From JAIQGF01 sp051006995 (GTDB taxonomy: Bacteria > Acidobacteriota > Terriglobia > Terriglobales > Acidobacteriaceae), in assembly GCA_051006995.1 (NCBI GenBank), contig JBPCSQ010000014.1, positions 1-64,000 of the forward strand: a stretch of DNA of 64,000 bases, given 5' to 3'. Below are positions 10,752 through 19,273 of this stretch, in pieces; positions within the stretch are counted from its first letter, which is position 1, and each line of letters begins with the position of its first letter. The position numbers and the translations under genes were made by a program. The notes under the pieces were generated by a model, which had not been told where the DNA came from, searched no databases, and saw nothing but the letters and a program-made list of their open reading frames with translations.

Positions 10752-11555
10752 TTATTGCTTATCTGCCTCGCGCTGTGCCATCCAGGCGTCAAAATCTTTT
10801 TGGCTGACGACCTTCATCATGCCGTGCATTTTGTAGTGGCCCAGCCCACACAATTCCGCGCAGGCAATCTCGTAATCGCCAACCTTGTCGGGATGGAAAT
10901 GCATGTGAATCATCAATCCGGGAACGGCGTCCTGCTTGAAGCGCATGGCTGGGACATAGAAGCTGTGGATCACGTCCTGCGCTCGTAAGGTGACATCAAT
11001 GTCGCGATCCACCGGCAAGTAAAGCGTGCCTGTAACCACGTCGTCCTTGGCGGCAGGATCAGTGCTATCCAGTCCGACCGCCGCTTCGCCGCCAGCGGAC
11101 GCGTCAATCAGTTCGGATTTCGTGCGGCCATACTTACCGTCGGCTCCCGGGTAGCGGAAGTACCAGGCAAATTGCAGGCCGGTGACCTCTACCTGGAAGG
11201 CATCTTTCGGCGGCGCGGTGAAGCGCTGGTCCGCCCAGATCTTGGCGCCACCGATCGCCAGGCCAAAAAACAGGATGGCGGTCAGCGTGGTCCAAACCAC
11301 TTCCAGCCTCGTGTTGCCGTGCGAATAGGTGGCAGTGGCCCCGGCGCGTTCGCGGTACTTCCACACGAACAAGCCGAGCCCCACCTGGGCGGCGACAAAC
11401 ACCACGCCCATGGCGATGAAGGTGTAGGTAAATTGCTGATCGATCGGCGCCGCGCCGGCGGCTGCCGCGGCCGGCATCCACCAGGTTTTGGCAATGAAGA
11501 AGTAGGACCCTGCAAAGGTGATCAGCCAGATGACGAGCAGAAGCGCCAGGCCCAT
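10752..11555 (-). CDS. ctaC: Cytochrome c oxidase subunit II
   Basis: 267 residues from ATG 11555 (AGGAG about 10 bases upstream); a GTG at 11606 would add 17 residues but lacks a ribosome site. Two membrane helices (about 2-24 and 47-67) are followed by a periplasmic cupredoxin domain. The CuA site is seen as an early His in HSFYVPAMRFKQD and the C-terminal CAELCGLGHYKMHG, giving CxxxCxxxH with a Met. Family role: accepts electrons from cytochrome c and passes them to subunit I. There is no fused cytochrome c domain, so it is not the caa3 type. First gene of the oxidase operon. Confidence 0.96.
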   Translation of the reverse strand: MGLALLLVIWLITFAGSYFFIAKTWWMPAAAAAGAAPIDQQFTYTFIAMGVVFVAAQVGLGLFVWKYRERAGATATYSHGNTRLEVVWTTLTAILFFGLAIGGAKIWADQRFTAPPKDAFQVEVTGLQFAWYFRYPGADGKYGRTKSELIDASAGGEAAVGLDSTDPAAKDDVVTGTLYLPVDRDIDVTLRAQDVIHSFYVPAMRFKQDAVPGLMIHMHFHPDKVGDYEIACAELCGLGHYKMHGMMKVVSQKDFDAWMAQREADKQ

Positions 11556-11866
11556 CCTTAACCTGCTCCTGTGCTGAGAATTGGAATCCGCTTCGCCGCA
11601 CCCCACGGCGAAAAATGGACGCCGCGCACTATATCACACGCACCAGTGATGCTGCATACGTGGCGATGTGACGCAAAATTTTTTCGCGCGCGGCGTTGTG
11701 GAACATGACAACAGCCGGAAAGCCGCTCCCGGCGCTGGATTCGCGGTGCGCGCCCGCGGAAGTGTAGACCTACAAGTCCACAATCGTCTGCGGCGCGCTC
11801 CGCGCAAACAATCGGCCGGAGCTTTCGCCCCGGCCTCTGAAACAGAAACTCGAAACTGAAACTGTT
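11556..11866. other. Intergenic region upstream of the oxidase operon
   Basis: About 310 bp without a credible gene. On the minus strand TATAGT at 11633-11628 could be the -10 box of the oxidase promoter, though no good -35 box sits 17 bp above it. The end next to the radical SAM gene (11839-11864) holds GAAAC/GAAACT words spaced 6 or 7 bp apart, a weaker version of the heptad repeats described elsewhere in this window. Confidence 0.4.
11839..11864. repeat. Short tandem GAAACT-word repeat (degenerate, one arm)
   Basis: GAAAC begins at 11839, 11845, 11852 and 11858, so the word recurs with 6-7 bp spacing. It sits 2 bp past the stop codon of the radical SAM gene. It resembles the strict 7-bp repeats at 15734, 19205, 31526, 32647 and 34540 but is less regular and has no inverted partner. 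Confidence 0.4.
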
Positions 11867-12970
11867 TTACGCTTCCGCCATCTGCGGTCTTCCGCTCCAC
11901 CCGTGGAGCCCCTGCTTCAGGATCCAGCGCACGACGTTGCGGTTGTTGTAGTAGTAGCCGAGCACGTACTGGCAGGTGGAGAGGCAATGCGAGTTGCACA
12001 CCTTCTTCATCTCGTCCAGTTGCTGGAAGTCGAAGTTGGGCTCGCCGATCTTGCCCCAGTCGGTCTGTGCCGAATACATGGGGAAGCACGGCGCCAGCGT
12101 GCCGTCGGTGCGGATGACGCACGAGTTGTGACCGGCGCGGCAGTTCCACGGATAGGTGATGCCGCGCATGAAGTCCTTCATCTTGCGCAGATGGTCTTTG
12201 CTGTTGACCATGATGTAGCCCTGCCCGTTCTTCTCGATCAGGTAATCGAGCACCTCGTCCACCGCCGGCCAGTCTTCCGGGCGGATGTAGGTGACGTTCT
12301 CGTTCAGGTGCTGGAAATGCGGCTGCTCGATGTAGGGCGGCTCGTTGATGTGCACGTCGCTGGAGATCCCATTGTCGTGCGCGATCTCGGTGAGCTGCTT
12401 CACGTCATCGAGATTGTGGCGGCAGATGTTCGTGTTGAACACGATCATGTAGCCGTACTTGCGCTGCTGCTGCACCAAATACTTGAACTGCTTCTCGATG
12501 CGCTTGAAGTTCTTGGCCAGTCCCGGCTTCTCGTCCATGGAATCGACCGCCAGGTTGATGGCGGCCACGCCGCGGTCGCCGACCCTGTCGATGAAGTCTT
12601 CGTTCATCAGAATGCCATTGGTCGGCAGGTACACGAAGAATCCGTTCTTCGTGCCGTAATCCACGACCTTCAGGATGAAGTCGCGCCGCAGCAGCGGCTC
12701 GCCGCCCATGATGGCGATCACTCGGCAGCCCACATCCTTCAGCCAGTCAATGGAACGGATGGCGGTCTCTTCCGTCATCCCCTTGATTTTGTTGTTGAAC
12801 GCCCAGCAGTAGTGGCAATCGACGTTGCACTTCCACTCGGTAAACAGGTACGACAGCAGGGGCCGAAACTCGTCATTCATCACACGCGATTGCACGTACG
12901 GCACAAACCAGCGGCGGAATGCGCGTACGAAGTTGTTCGCGTGGTAACTTCCGGTCTGTAACTCCGGCAT
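11867..12970 (-). CDS. Radical SAM protein with C-terminal Cys-rich (SPASM-like) region
   Basis: 367 residues from ATG 12970. The N-terminal third holds CNVDCHYC (Cys 48, 52, 55), the CxxxCxxC that binds the [4Fe-4S] cluster reducing S-adenosylmethionine, followed by a TIM-barrel pattern with GGEPLLRRDF (the GGEP SAM-binding motif). The C-terminal part has CRAGHNSCVIRTDGTLAPCF and then CNSHCLSTCQY, spacing that fits an auxiliary-cluster SPASM/twitch domain. Such enzymes modify peptides, anchors or small molecules; the substrate is not indicated here, since no peptide precursor gene is adjacent. The protein is soluble. It is transcribed away from a methyltransferase gene, with 208 bp between the two starts. 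Confidence 0.88.
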   Translation of the reverse strand: MPELQTGSYHANNFVRAFRRWFVPYVQSRVMNDEFRPLLSYLFTEWKCNVDCHYCWAFNNKIKGMTEETAIRSIDWLKDVGCRVIAIMGGEPLLRRDFILKVVDYGTKNGFFVYLPTNGILMNEDFIDRVGDRGVAAINLAVDSMDEKPGLAKNFKRIEKQFKYLVQQQRKYGYMIVFNTNICRHNLDDVKQLTEIAHDNGISSDVHINEPPYIEQPHFQHLNENVTYIRPEDWPAVDEVLDYLIEKNGQGYIMVNSKDHLRKMKDFMRGITYPWNCRAGHNSCVIRTDGTLAPCFPMYSAQTDWGKIGEPNFDFQQLDEMKKVCNSHCLSTCQYVLGYYYNNRNVVRWILKQGLHGWSGRPQMAEA

Positions 12971-13178
12971 CAACCCTCCTAGACGTTGGAGCCTGCTCGT
13001 CGGGCCAGATTCGCGCCCCAGAGCCCCGAAAAACATTTAGGATAAACAACCGTCCGAACTAGGGTAAATGAAAAAGTGCAATGTTTTGAATAGCGTTCAG
13101 CGTATTGTCGCCCTGCGGCAGTGAAGTGCGCGAGGCGGCAGCGAACGGAATCGCATCCAGCAATGCAGAGGAGGCCGC

Positions 13179-13769
13179 ATGGGGGATTTGCTTCGCGAGG
13201 ATGAACGGGAAAACTGGAACCGCCGTTACCAGGGCGAGGACCATGCCGGCTTCGAGCCGGATCCTTTCCTGCTCAACGCCTACGATGAATATATCCAGCC
13301 GCTGTTTCCGAAAGCCGGCTCGGCCCTCGATATCGCCGGCGGCATGGGACGCCACGCCATCTGGCTGGCAGAGCTGCGCTGGAAGGTCACCGTCATTGAT
13401 ATCTCCGAGGTCGCCTTCGAGAAGGCGCAGCGCAAGGCCCAGGAGCGGGACGTCAAAATCAATTTTCTTGTCCGTGATCTGCGCAGCTTCGATCCTGGGG
13501 AAGAGAAGTACGACCTGGTTCTGGTCTTCTTTTATCTCCAACGCGATCTTTATCCTGCCTTGGTGAAGGCCCTCAAGCCCGGTGGGCTGCTGGTTTACAA
13601 AACTTATACCGAGGAGCACAAAACCAAGCACGCCAAGACTGTCCGCCATCCTGAGTACTACCTCCAGGAGAACGAACTGCTGCACACTTTTCTGCGGCTG
13701 AAGGTCCTGCATTACCAGGAGACGGTCGAGGAAAAAGGCGTCGCCGAACTGATCGCCCAGAAGCGATAG
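13179..13769 (+). CDS. Class I SAM-dependent methyltransferase (TehB-like)
   Basis: 196 residues. The glycine-rich SAM-binding motif I is read as ALDIAGGMGRHAIWLA (about residues 48-64), the acidic end of strand 2 as VTVIDIS and motif IV as YDLVLVFFYL. Its size and the short N-terminal NWNRRYQGEDH lead match the TehB/YrrM-like methyltransferase group. The start ATG 13179 has GAGGAGG six bases upstream, one of the best ribosome sites here. Substrate cannot be told from sequence. It is divergent from the radical SAM gene and stands alone. Confidence 0.85.
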   Translation: MGDLLREDERENWNRRYQGEDHAGFEPDPFLLNAYDEYIQPLFPKAGSALDIAGGMGRHAIWLAELRWKVTVIDISEVAFEKAQRKAQERDVKINFLVRDLRSFDPGEEKYDLVLVFFYLQRDLYPALVKALKPGGLLVYKTYTEEHKTKHAKTVRHPEYYLQENELLHTFLRLKVLHYQETVEEKGVAELIAQKR

Positions 13770-13960
13770 GCGCGGTTTGCGCTTCTCGGCTGTATGGAAT
13801 CCCCGCGATCACAAAGCGCAAGCCTTGCGCCTTGAGCCCGGCGCCTTCCCGCAACTCTGCCCAGGGTTGCCTCTGGATTATCTAAAAAATTATTGCGAGA
13901 GTGCGAGGTGAGCCGGCCGGAACTGCGGCAACTCCAGCAGTGCCGCTGCTTTCTAATCAC

Positions 13961-13983
13961 CTCGTCAGTAACAAACTGACGAG
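13961..13983 (+). promoter_or_regulatory. Perfect 9-bp palindrome just upstream of the phosphoesterase start
   Basis: CTCGTCAGT and ACTGACGAG are exact inverse complements around a five-base AACAA loop, ending 12 bp before the ATG at 13996. It could be a dimeric repressor operator or a leader hairpin close to the ribosome site, which is itself weak. Confidence 0.5.
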
Positions 13984-13995
13984 TGTGGGCTCCTT

Positions 13996-15735
13996 ATGAC
14001 ACCTTCCCGGACCTTCGCGGCCTCTTTCCCCGCGCGACCCAAGTTCCTCCTGCTGCTGATCACTGTGGCCGCCATGCTGGCCTTGGCCACCGGATGCGGT
14101 GGCGTCGGCGTGTCTCCGACGCAGGCGGCGGCGCCTGCTCCAACCCCGCCGCCGACCACCACCACGACAACGCCGCCACCGCCCCAGGGCATCAATGTGG
14201 TGAACCACATCATCTTCATGCTGCAGGAGAACCGCGCCTTCGACGGCTATTTCGGCCACCTGCCGAATGTGGATGGCCTGCCTGCCGGAGCCAGCAACAA
14301 AACGGGCAATGGCACGGTGATTAACGCTTTCCATCTCCAGACCTCCTGTATCGAAAATGCCGATCCGGATTGGCTCCCGGCCCACGGCCAGTACAACATC
14401 CTGGCGCCCGGCTCGAACACGTTCATGGGCGACGGCTTTGTCAACAGCGGGCAGGGCTCGGCGAAAACCAACGTCAACCAGGCGGGTGTCCACAGCCTCG
14501 TTTCCGAAGTGTCCAGCCCCACCGGGACCGCCACGGTCAATCCGAAGGTCACCACCAACTACTACTTGTTTGCCAATGCCGATGCCTGGACCTTCTACGA
14601 CACCAAACCGCTGGCCGTAGTGAGCGTGACCGTCACCAACGACACGATTACGCCGACGCCAGTGGCGCCCAACATCACTCCCGGCCCGGGAGTGACCTTC
14701 ACCGCCACCCCGAGCACCATCGCCGCCGGCCAGAGCGTGACCCTTACCTGGAATGTTGCGGGCGCGAAAACCACGATGGTGAACTCGCGTTACGACCAGA
14801 TGGGCGTGCGCGCGATGGGCTATTACGACGGCAACGACCTGAATTACTACTATTTCATGGCCCAGGCGTTCGCCACTTCGGATCGCTGGTATTCGCCGCT
14901 TGGCAGCAACAGTGCTCCCAACCGAGCGTACCTGTATGCCGCCACGTCTCATGGCCATGTCCACGATCCGGGAACGCTGGATTCGAGCGTCGTACCGAAC
15001 ATCTTTCAACTGCTGGATGCCGCGGGCGTCTCCTGGCGCGTTTACTTCAGCAGTGATCCGTCCAGTCCTGGCGTTCCGCATACCTTCCTCACCCGGTTCC
15101 AGCCGTTCGCCAGCCAACATCCAGCCAACCTCGTACCCGTGAGCCAGTACCTCACCGATCTCCAGAATGGCACGCTGGCGCAGGTTTCATTTATCGAGGA
15201 ACTGCCCGGTCTGGATGAGCACCCGGGTTCACCCTTGGAAGGCAACATCCATGGTGGCAACAGCATTCAGGATGGCGCCCAGTATGTGTCCAAGTTCATC
15301 AATGCCTTCATGTCCAGCCAGTACTGGAAGGACGGCGTATTCATCCTGACCTTCGACGAGGGCGGCGGATTGTATGATCACGTCTCGCCACAGCCCACCG
15401 TATCGCCCGATGGCATACCGCCGAGTGATCTCACCCCCGAGGACCAGCAGGACATCCAACCCCCGGGCGACTTCACCCGCACCGGCTACCGCGTACCGAT
15501 GATCGTCGTGTCACCGTTCACCAAGCCGGGATACGTGTCGCACACGGTGGCCGATTTCACAGCCATCGACAAGTTCATCGAGACGCGATTCAACCTGTCC
15601 AACCTGACGGCACGGGATAAGTCGCAGATGGATATGACGGAGTTCTTCAATTTCACCGCTCCGTCAACGGCTACTCCGCCCAACCCACCGGCGCAGAACA
15701 TGAATTTGCCGTGCAATTACACCAATCTGCCGTAG
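13996..15735 (+). CDS. Lipoprotein phosphoesterase (phospholipase C / acid phosphatase family)
   Basis: 579 residues. Signal with lipobox ending LATGC (Cys 34), then a Pro/Thr-rich linker to about residue 64. The catalytic family signatures are HIIFMLQENRAFDGYFG (residues 71-87, metal-binding Glu/Asn), ATSHGHVHDPG (316-326), EELPGLDEHPGS and LTFDEGGGLYDHV (451-463), matching the alkaline-phosphatase-fold phosphoesterases that include non-haemolytic phospholipase C. Between residues about 160 and 268 the usual sequence is interrupted by Ig-like material whose two halves appear in reversed order (see findings). Expected at the outer or cytoplasmic membrane surface, cleaving phosphate esters. 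Stands alone; a palindrome lies just upstream. Substrate not certain. Confidence 0.87.
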   Translation: MTPSRTFAASFPARPKFLLLLITVAAMLALATGCGGVGVSPTQAAAPAPTPPPTTTTTTPPPPQGINVVNHIIFMLQENRAFDGYFGHLPNVDGLPAGASNKTGNGTVINAFHLQTSCIENADPDWLPAHGQYNILAPGSNTFMGDGFVNSGQGSAKTNVNQAGVHSLVSEVSSPTGTATVNPKVTTNYYLFANADAWTFYDTKPLAVVSVTVTNDTITPTPVAPNITPGPGVTFTATPSTIAAGQSVTLTWNVAGAKTTMVNSRYDQMGVRAMGYYDGNDLNYYYFMAQAFATSDRWYSPLGSNSAPNRAYLYAATSHGHVHDPGTLDSSVVPNIFQLLDAAGVSWRVYFSSDPSSPGVPHTFLTRFQPFASQHPANLVPVSQYLTDLQNGTLAQVSFIEELPGLDEHPGSPLEGNIHGGNSIQDGAQYVSKFINAFMSSQYWKDGVFILTFDEGGGLYDHVSPQPTVSPDGIPPSDLTPEDQQDIQPPGDFTRTGYRVPMIVVSPFTKPGYVSHTVADFTAIDKFIETRFNLSNLTARDKSQMDMTEFFNFTAPSTATPPNPPAQNMNLPCNYTNLP

Positions 15736-15850
15736 TCTTCAGTCTTCCGTCGTCAATAGTCAGGCGATCTGCCTGACGATTGACGACATTCCTGCCTCAG
15801 AAGATTCATCGCTGGTCTCCGCGAGCCCCGACGACTGAAGACTGACGACC
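15734..15850. repeat. Heptad tandem repeat arranged as nested inverted repeat
   Basis: The left arm (15734-15765) reads in 7-bp units AGTCTTC twice, then CGTCGTC and AATAGTC. The inner part GTCGTCAATAGTCAGGC (15749-15765) pairs with GCCTGACGATTGACGAC (15771-15787), 16 of 17 positions, with a 5-base loop. The outer GTCTTCAGTC (15735-15744) has its exact inverse GACTGAAGAC at 15833-15842. It fills the gap between two co-directional genes and could act as a terminator or RNA processing site. Confidence 0.8.
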
Positions 15851-15877
15851 TCCGCGTATTTGCTAGACTCGCTACCA

Positions 15878-16375
15878 ATGTCCAAGCGAGCCCACGTGCA
15901 CGGTCATGTCCAACACCGTCATCCGGTGCTGAAGAAGCACCCCCTGCTGCGCAAGAACTATTGCTTTGGTTGCGGCCGCGACAACCCTCAAGGCATGCGG
16001 CTGAAATTCACTCACGAGGAAGGGAACCGTTTTGTTGCGCATTTCCGCCTGAGCCGCCGTTTTACCGGCCCGCCGGGACACGCCCACGGTGGCGTCATTG
16101 CTGCCATCCTTGACGAAGCCATGTCCAAGGCTTCCAAGCCGTTGGGTATCATGGCGCCGACCAGCGAGCTAGTCGTGCGCTACCTGCGGCCGGTGCCGCT
16201 GGGGCAACAATTGACTGCCATCGGCTGGGAGGCACGCAAGCGGGGCAGAGAACATTTCCGCCTGGCAGAAATCCGGAGTGAAGCAGGGGAAGTGCTGTCG
16301 TCGGCAACCGGCAAATTTCTTGAGATCCACGCCGAGGGAATGGTCGCCAAGTTCTTGCGCCGGCGAACGCGATGA
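15878..16375 (+). CDS. Hotdog-fold thioesterase (PaaI-like)
   Basis: 165 residues from ATG 15878. After a His-rich lead comes CFGCGRDNPQGM, a Cys pair common in a subgroup of PaaI-like thioesterases, then the hotdog core with GHAHGGVIAAILDEAM (the HGG-xxx-D/E active-site helix) and the strand VVRYLRPVPLGQQLTA. Family function is hydrolysis of acyl-CoA or acyl-ACP thioesters in the cytosol. No ribosome site is seen before the ATG; TAGACT just upstream may mean a very short leader. It is separated from the upstream phosphoesterase by the inverted repeat at 15734-15850. Confidence 0.83.
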   Translation: MSKRAHVHGHVQHRHPVLKKHPLLRKNYCFGCGRDNPQGMRLKFTHEEGNRFVAHFRLSRRFTGPPGHAHGGVIAAILDEAMSKASKPLGIMAPTSELVVRYLRPVPLGQQLTAIGWEARKRGREHFRLAEIRSEAGEVLSSATGKFLEIHAEGMVAKFLRRRTR

Positions 16376-16405
16376 CCCAAGCGCGCGCCCGGCCGCAGGC
16401 TTCGT

Positions 16406-17908
16406 TTACCGGTGCAGCACTGACTTAAGCCTCTGGTAAACGCGTCCCTTCCAGCCTTCTTGCCATTCTTCGGGAGCCATCGCTTCCGGATTTCCTGACA
16501 CCGTGATGCTCCGAATGCCATAGTATGCAGCCATCGATTGGTTGACCCAGAAGTTCGGGTCAGCCGTGGGAAGTTCAACTCCGCGGACCAGCGACAATCG
16601 CTCCGGCAGCGCCTGCACCCGAACATGGGTTTCGGCCCGCGCTGCCGCGTCGCGAAGTTGGGCGTCACGCCGGTCCCATACAGCGGCGTAGGTGCTTGCG
16701 CCCGGTACCCGCGCAAGGGTCTCGGCCAGCGAGACGAGCGGGGCCAAGACCAGAAGGACAATGGCCAGCGCCCGCCAGACTCGAATCGGGGCTACCTTAT
16801 CCGCCAGCACCCAGCCTGCGCCAAACATAGCCAGTACCAGGATGTACTGCGGGATGATGAGCGCCCGGCTCGGCGGCGGTCCGGAGAGCACATAAGCCGT
16901 CGGCAGAAACGCGACCAACAGCAGAACCAAAGAACACGTTGCACCGGCAGCGAGTACGCGCTGCCGGCTCGCTCCCCGAAAAGTCGGCCGATATTTCCCC
17001 GCCAGCAGCATACCGACGGCGAGAGGCGCCACCGAGGCCAACGGGCAGAACAGAAAGGAACGCGCGAGAAACAAAACTGTGAACACCACGCTTCGGGTTA
17101 ACCCGAAAAAGACTGAGGGTGGCTGATCCAGCTGCTTCGCACGCACGGCCGTTGCCGGGGCCATCCCCATGACAATCAAGCCCAGAAGCATTGCCACAGC
17201 TATGGTCACACCGAAGCGGCGCGCTGCCTGCGGCTGCGACCCTCCCGCTCCGCGGCCGGCAAATAACGCAGCTGCCGCGGCGGCCACAAAGAAAACTGCA
17301 GCCCCGATTTCTGAAAATCCGGCAATGACGAATCCTAGGAACCCCGCAAGGTACAGCCATGTTCCTGAACGCGTCCGTGCAAGCCGTACGAGCAACGCCA
17401 CTGCGGCAGTTGCCAGGATCAGGGGCGCGGTATAGGTCAGAAGCTGCATTTCCCAGTACACCGCCTGCCCGAGGCTCGGGGTCGATGCCAGGACGGCGAA
17501 CAGCAAGGTGCTGGCGCAGAGCAGTGCATCGAAGGCGCGATCGTGATGTTTGGGCAGCATTTCCAACGCTAGCCACCACAAGGCGCATAACCAGGCGGCG
17601 ATGGCAGCTGCAGGTAGAAGCCTCGCGGTATAGATCCCCCGCGGAATGAGTAAGTACCAGGCAAGACTCGCCGAATAGCGGCTGTTGTCGTGCGCGTACA
17701 TTGCGCGCATCACCTGAACTATCGGCCCGCGTAGATGCGCGTTGAGGTAATAGTCGTCGGCATACCAGCGGGTATACGAGCCGACGAAACCAAAGACGGC
17801 GAGACTTGCTAGGTTCGCCGCCACGCAGGCCAGCAGCACCCTCGCCGGCCCTCGGGCCGTGCTCGTCTCCGGTTCGCATGCCCTGGAAGCGGCAGGCTGG
17901 CCGCGCAT
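16406..17908 (-). CDS. Polytopic membrane protein, DUF6056-like
   Basis: About 500 residues with ten or more hydrophobic helices. A periplasmic loop after the first helix carries RWYADDYYLNAHLRGP, an acidic DD motif in the position where GT-C type glycosyltransferases have catalytic Asp residues, and SLGQAVYWEMQLLTYTAPL in mid-protein is typical of the DUF6056 group. The C-terminal about 110 residues form a soluble domain. A lipid-linked sugar transferase is plausible but unproven. The start is uncertain: ATG 17908 (used here) or GTG 17947, neither with a good ribosome site. Convergent with the thioesterase gene; divergent from pdxS. Confidence 0.65.
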   Translation of the reverse strand: MRGQPAASRACEPETSTARGPARVLLACVAANLASLAVFGFVGSYTRWYADDYYLNAHLRGPIVQVMRAMYAHDNSRYSASLAWYLLIPRGIYTARLLPAAAIAAWLCALWWLALEMLPKHHDRAFDALLCASTLLFAVLASTPSLGQAVYWEMQLLTYTAPLILATAAVALLVRLARTRSGTWLYLAGFLGFVIAGFSEIGAAVFFVAAAAAALFAGRGAGGSQPQAARRFGVTIAVAMLLGLIVMGMAPATAVRAKQLDQPPSVFFGLTRSVVFTVLFLARSFLFCPLASVAPLAVGMLLAGKYRPTFRGASRQRVLAAGATCSLVLLLVAFLPTAYVLSGPPPSRALIIPQYILVLAMFGAGWVLADKVAPIRVWRALAIVLLVLAPLVSLAETLARVPGASTYAAVWDRRDAQLRDAAARAETHVRVQALPERLSLVRGVELPTADPNFWVNQSMAAYYGIRSITVSGNPEAMAPEEWQEGWKGRVYQRLKSVLHR

Positions 17909-18229
17909 TGGCGGACTGCAGAACGCGGAGTTTAGACTATGGTCCACAGGCGTTCACCCCGCCGGTGATGCTGCCCTTCCACCTGCTGCGGCGCGATGCT
18001 GATCTTTGCGATTTTACATGGTCGAGCCGCAATGGGCGTGGGGTCGGTGCGCCCGAGATTCACCGAAGTGTGAAAGCGCCTGGCATGCGTGGCGCGTGCT
18101 CCGAGGTCGGCCGGCGCAGTTCATCCTGCCCGATGCGCGCCAAGACGTGTAAAATAGAGAGTTCCGTGCAACAAGTGAGCGCGTTCGTGCGTCTGCGAGT
18201 CGGCGCCGCGCACGCGAGAAGAGGGAAGT
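17909..18229. other. Intergenic region between membrane protein gene and pdxS
   Basis: About 320 bp shared by two divergent genes. TAAAAT at 18150-18155 is a candidate -10 box for pdxS, with no good -35 partner, giving a leader of about 70 nt. No gene or strong dyad is seen. Confidence 0.35.
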
Positions 18230-19186
18230 ATGTCGGAAAACAATGGTAGCGGCAGCCTGCGCTTGAAAACCGGGCTGGCGGAGATGCTCAAGGGCGGCGT
18301 CATCATGGACGTGATGAGCGCGGCCCAGGCCGAGGTGGCCGAAAAGGCCGGCGCGGTCGCCGTCATGGCCCTCGAACGCGTCCCGGCGATGATTCGCGCC
18401 ACCGGCGGGGTCGCCCGCATGGCGAACCCCAAGCTCATCCGCGAGATCATGGACGCGGTCTCGATTCCGGTCATGGCCAAGTGCCGCATCGGACACTTTG
18501 CCGAGGCGCAGGTGTTGCAGGAGCTCGGCGTCGATTACATTGACGAATCGGAAGTGCTCACTCCCGCCGACGAAGCTCATCACGTCGACAAGCACGCCTT
18601 CACCGTGCCCTTCGTCTGTGGCGCCCGCAATCTGGGTGAGGCGCTGCGCAGGATCGCCGAGGGCGCCGCGCTGATCCGCACCAAGGGCGAGGCCGGCACC
18701 GGTGACGTCGTGCACGCCGTCAAGCACATGCGCCAGATCGTCGGCGAAATGCGCCAGCTCACCGTCATGGGCGACGAAGAGCTCTACACCGCTGCCAAGA
18801 ACCATCAGGCACCGTACGAGTTGGTGCGCATGGTCGCCAAGGCAGGAAAGCTGCCGGTACCGAATTTCTCTGCCGGCGGCATCGCCACTCCGGCCGACGC
18901 CTCGCTGATGATGCAACTAGGCGCGGAGTCCGTCTTCGTGGGCTCGGGAATCTTCATGAAGGACGGCACCACGCCGCTGGAAGTCGGCTACGACGCCGGC
19001 AAGCTGAAGAATCCCGCCGAGCGCGAAGACGCCGAAACCCGCGCACGCTCCATCGTGATCGCCACCACCCACTACGACGATCCCAAGATCGTGGTCGAGG
19101 CCAGCGCGCAAGCCAAGAGCACCATGAAGGGACTGGCGGTCGCTGCCATCGAAGCGAAGGACATGTTGCAAACGCGGGGGTGGTAA
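18230..19186 (+). CDS. pdxS: Pyridoxal 5'-phosphate synthase, PdxS subunit
   Basis: 318 residues, very conserved (beta/alpha)8 barrel. Recognisable blocks are GGVIMDVMSAAQAEVAEKAG, AVMALERVPAMIRATGGVAR, PVMAKCRIGHFAEAQVL and FSAGGIATPADASLMMQLGA. PdxS condenses ribose 5-phosphate, glyceraldehyde 3-phosphate and ammonia to PLP without deoxyxylulose phosphate; ammonia comes from PdxT, encoded 87 bp downstream. The start ATG 18230 is preceded by GAGGGAAGT. The protein is about 20 residues longer than some homologues, mostly at the N-terminus (SENNGSGSLRLKTG) and C-terminus. Confidence 0.98.
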   Translation: MSENNGSGSLRLKTGLAEMLKGGVIMDVMSAAQAEVAEKAGAVAVMALERVPAMIRATGGVARMANPKLIREIMDAVSIPVMAKCRIGHFAEAQVLQELGVDYIDESEVLTPADEAHHVDKHAFTVPFVCGARNLGEALRRIAEGAALIRTKGEAGTGDVVHAVKHMRQIVGEMRQLTVMGDEELYTAAKNHQAPYELVRMVAKAGKLPVPNFSAGGIATPADASLMMQLGAESVFVGSGIFMKDGTTPLEVGYDAGKLKNPAEREDAETRARSIVIATTHYDDPKIVVEASAQAKSTMKGLAVAAIEAKDMLQTRGW

Positions 19187-19200
19187 ACCCTGCGGCAGGC

Positions 19201-19263
19201 GTCCGTAGACCGTAGTCGGTAGTCCGAGGCCGGACTACGAGCTACCGGGCTACGGACCACGTT
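19201..19263. repeat. Heptad repeat hairpin with T-run between pdxS and pdxT
   Basis: GTAG recurs exactly every 7 bp (19205, 19212, 19219) in the left arm 19201-19226. The right arm 19231-19257 is its imperfect inverse complement, so the RNA can form a stem of about 26 bp around a 4-base loop. TTTTT follows at once (19261-19265 region). The shape is that of an intrinsic terminator or attenuator inside the operon, limiting pdxT relative to pdxS. Confidence 0.75.
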
Positions 19264-19273
19264 TTTGTTCTTT

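Noticed and set aside
11903..12961. Long open frame antisense to the radical SAM gene
   Set aside because: It mirrors the real gene in a GC-rich region. The sense strand carries CxxxCxxC and GGEP motifs; the antisense product has only Val/His/Asp-rich low-complexity sequence.
13957..15120. 387-codon frame antisense to the phosphoesterase
   Set aside because: The product is Gly/Arg/His-rich without any motif, while the sense frame has lipobox and catalytic signatures. High GC produces such shadows.
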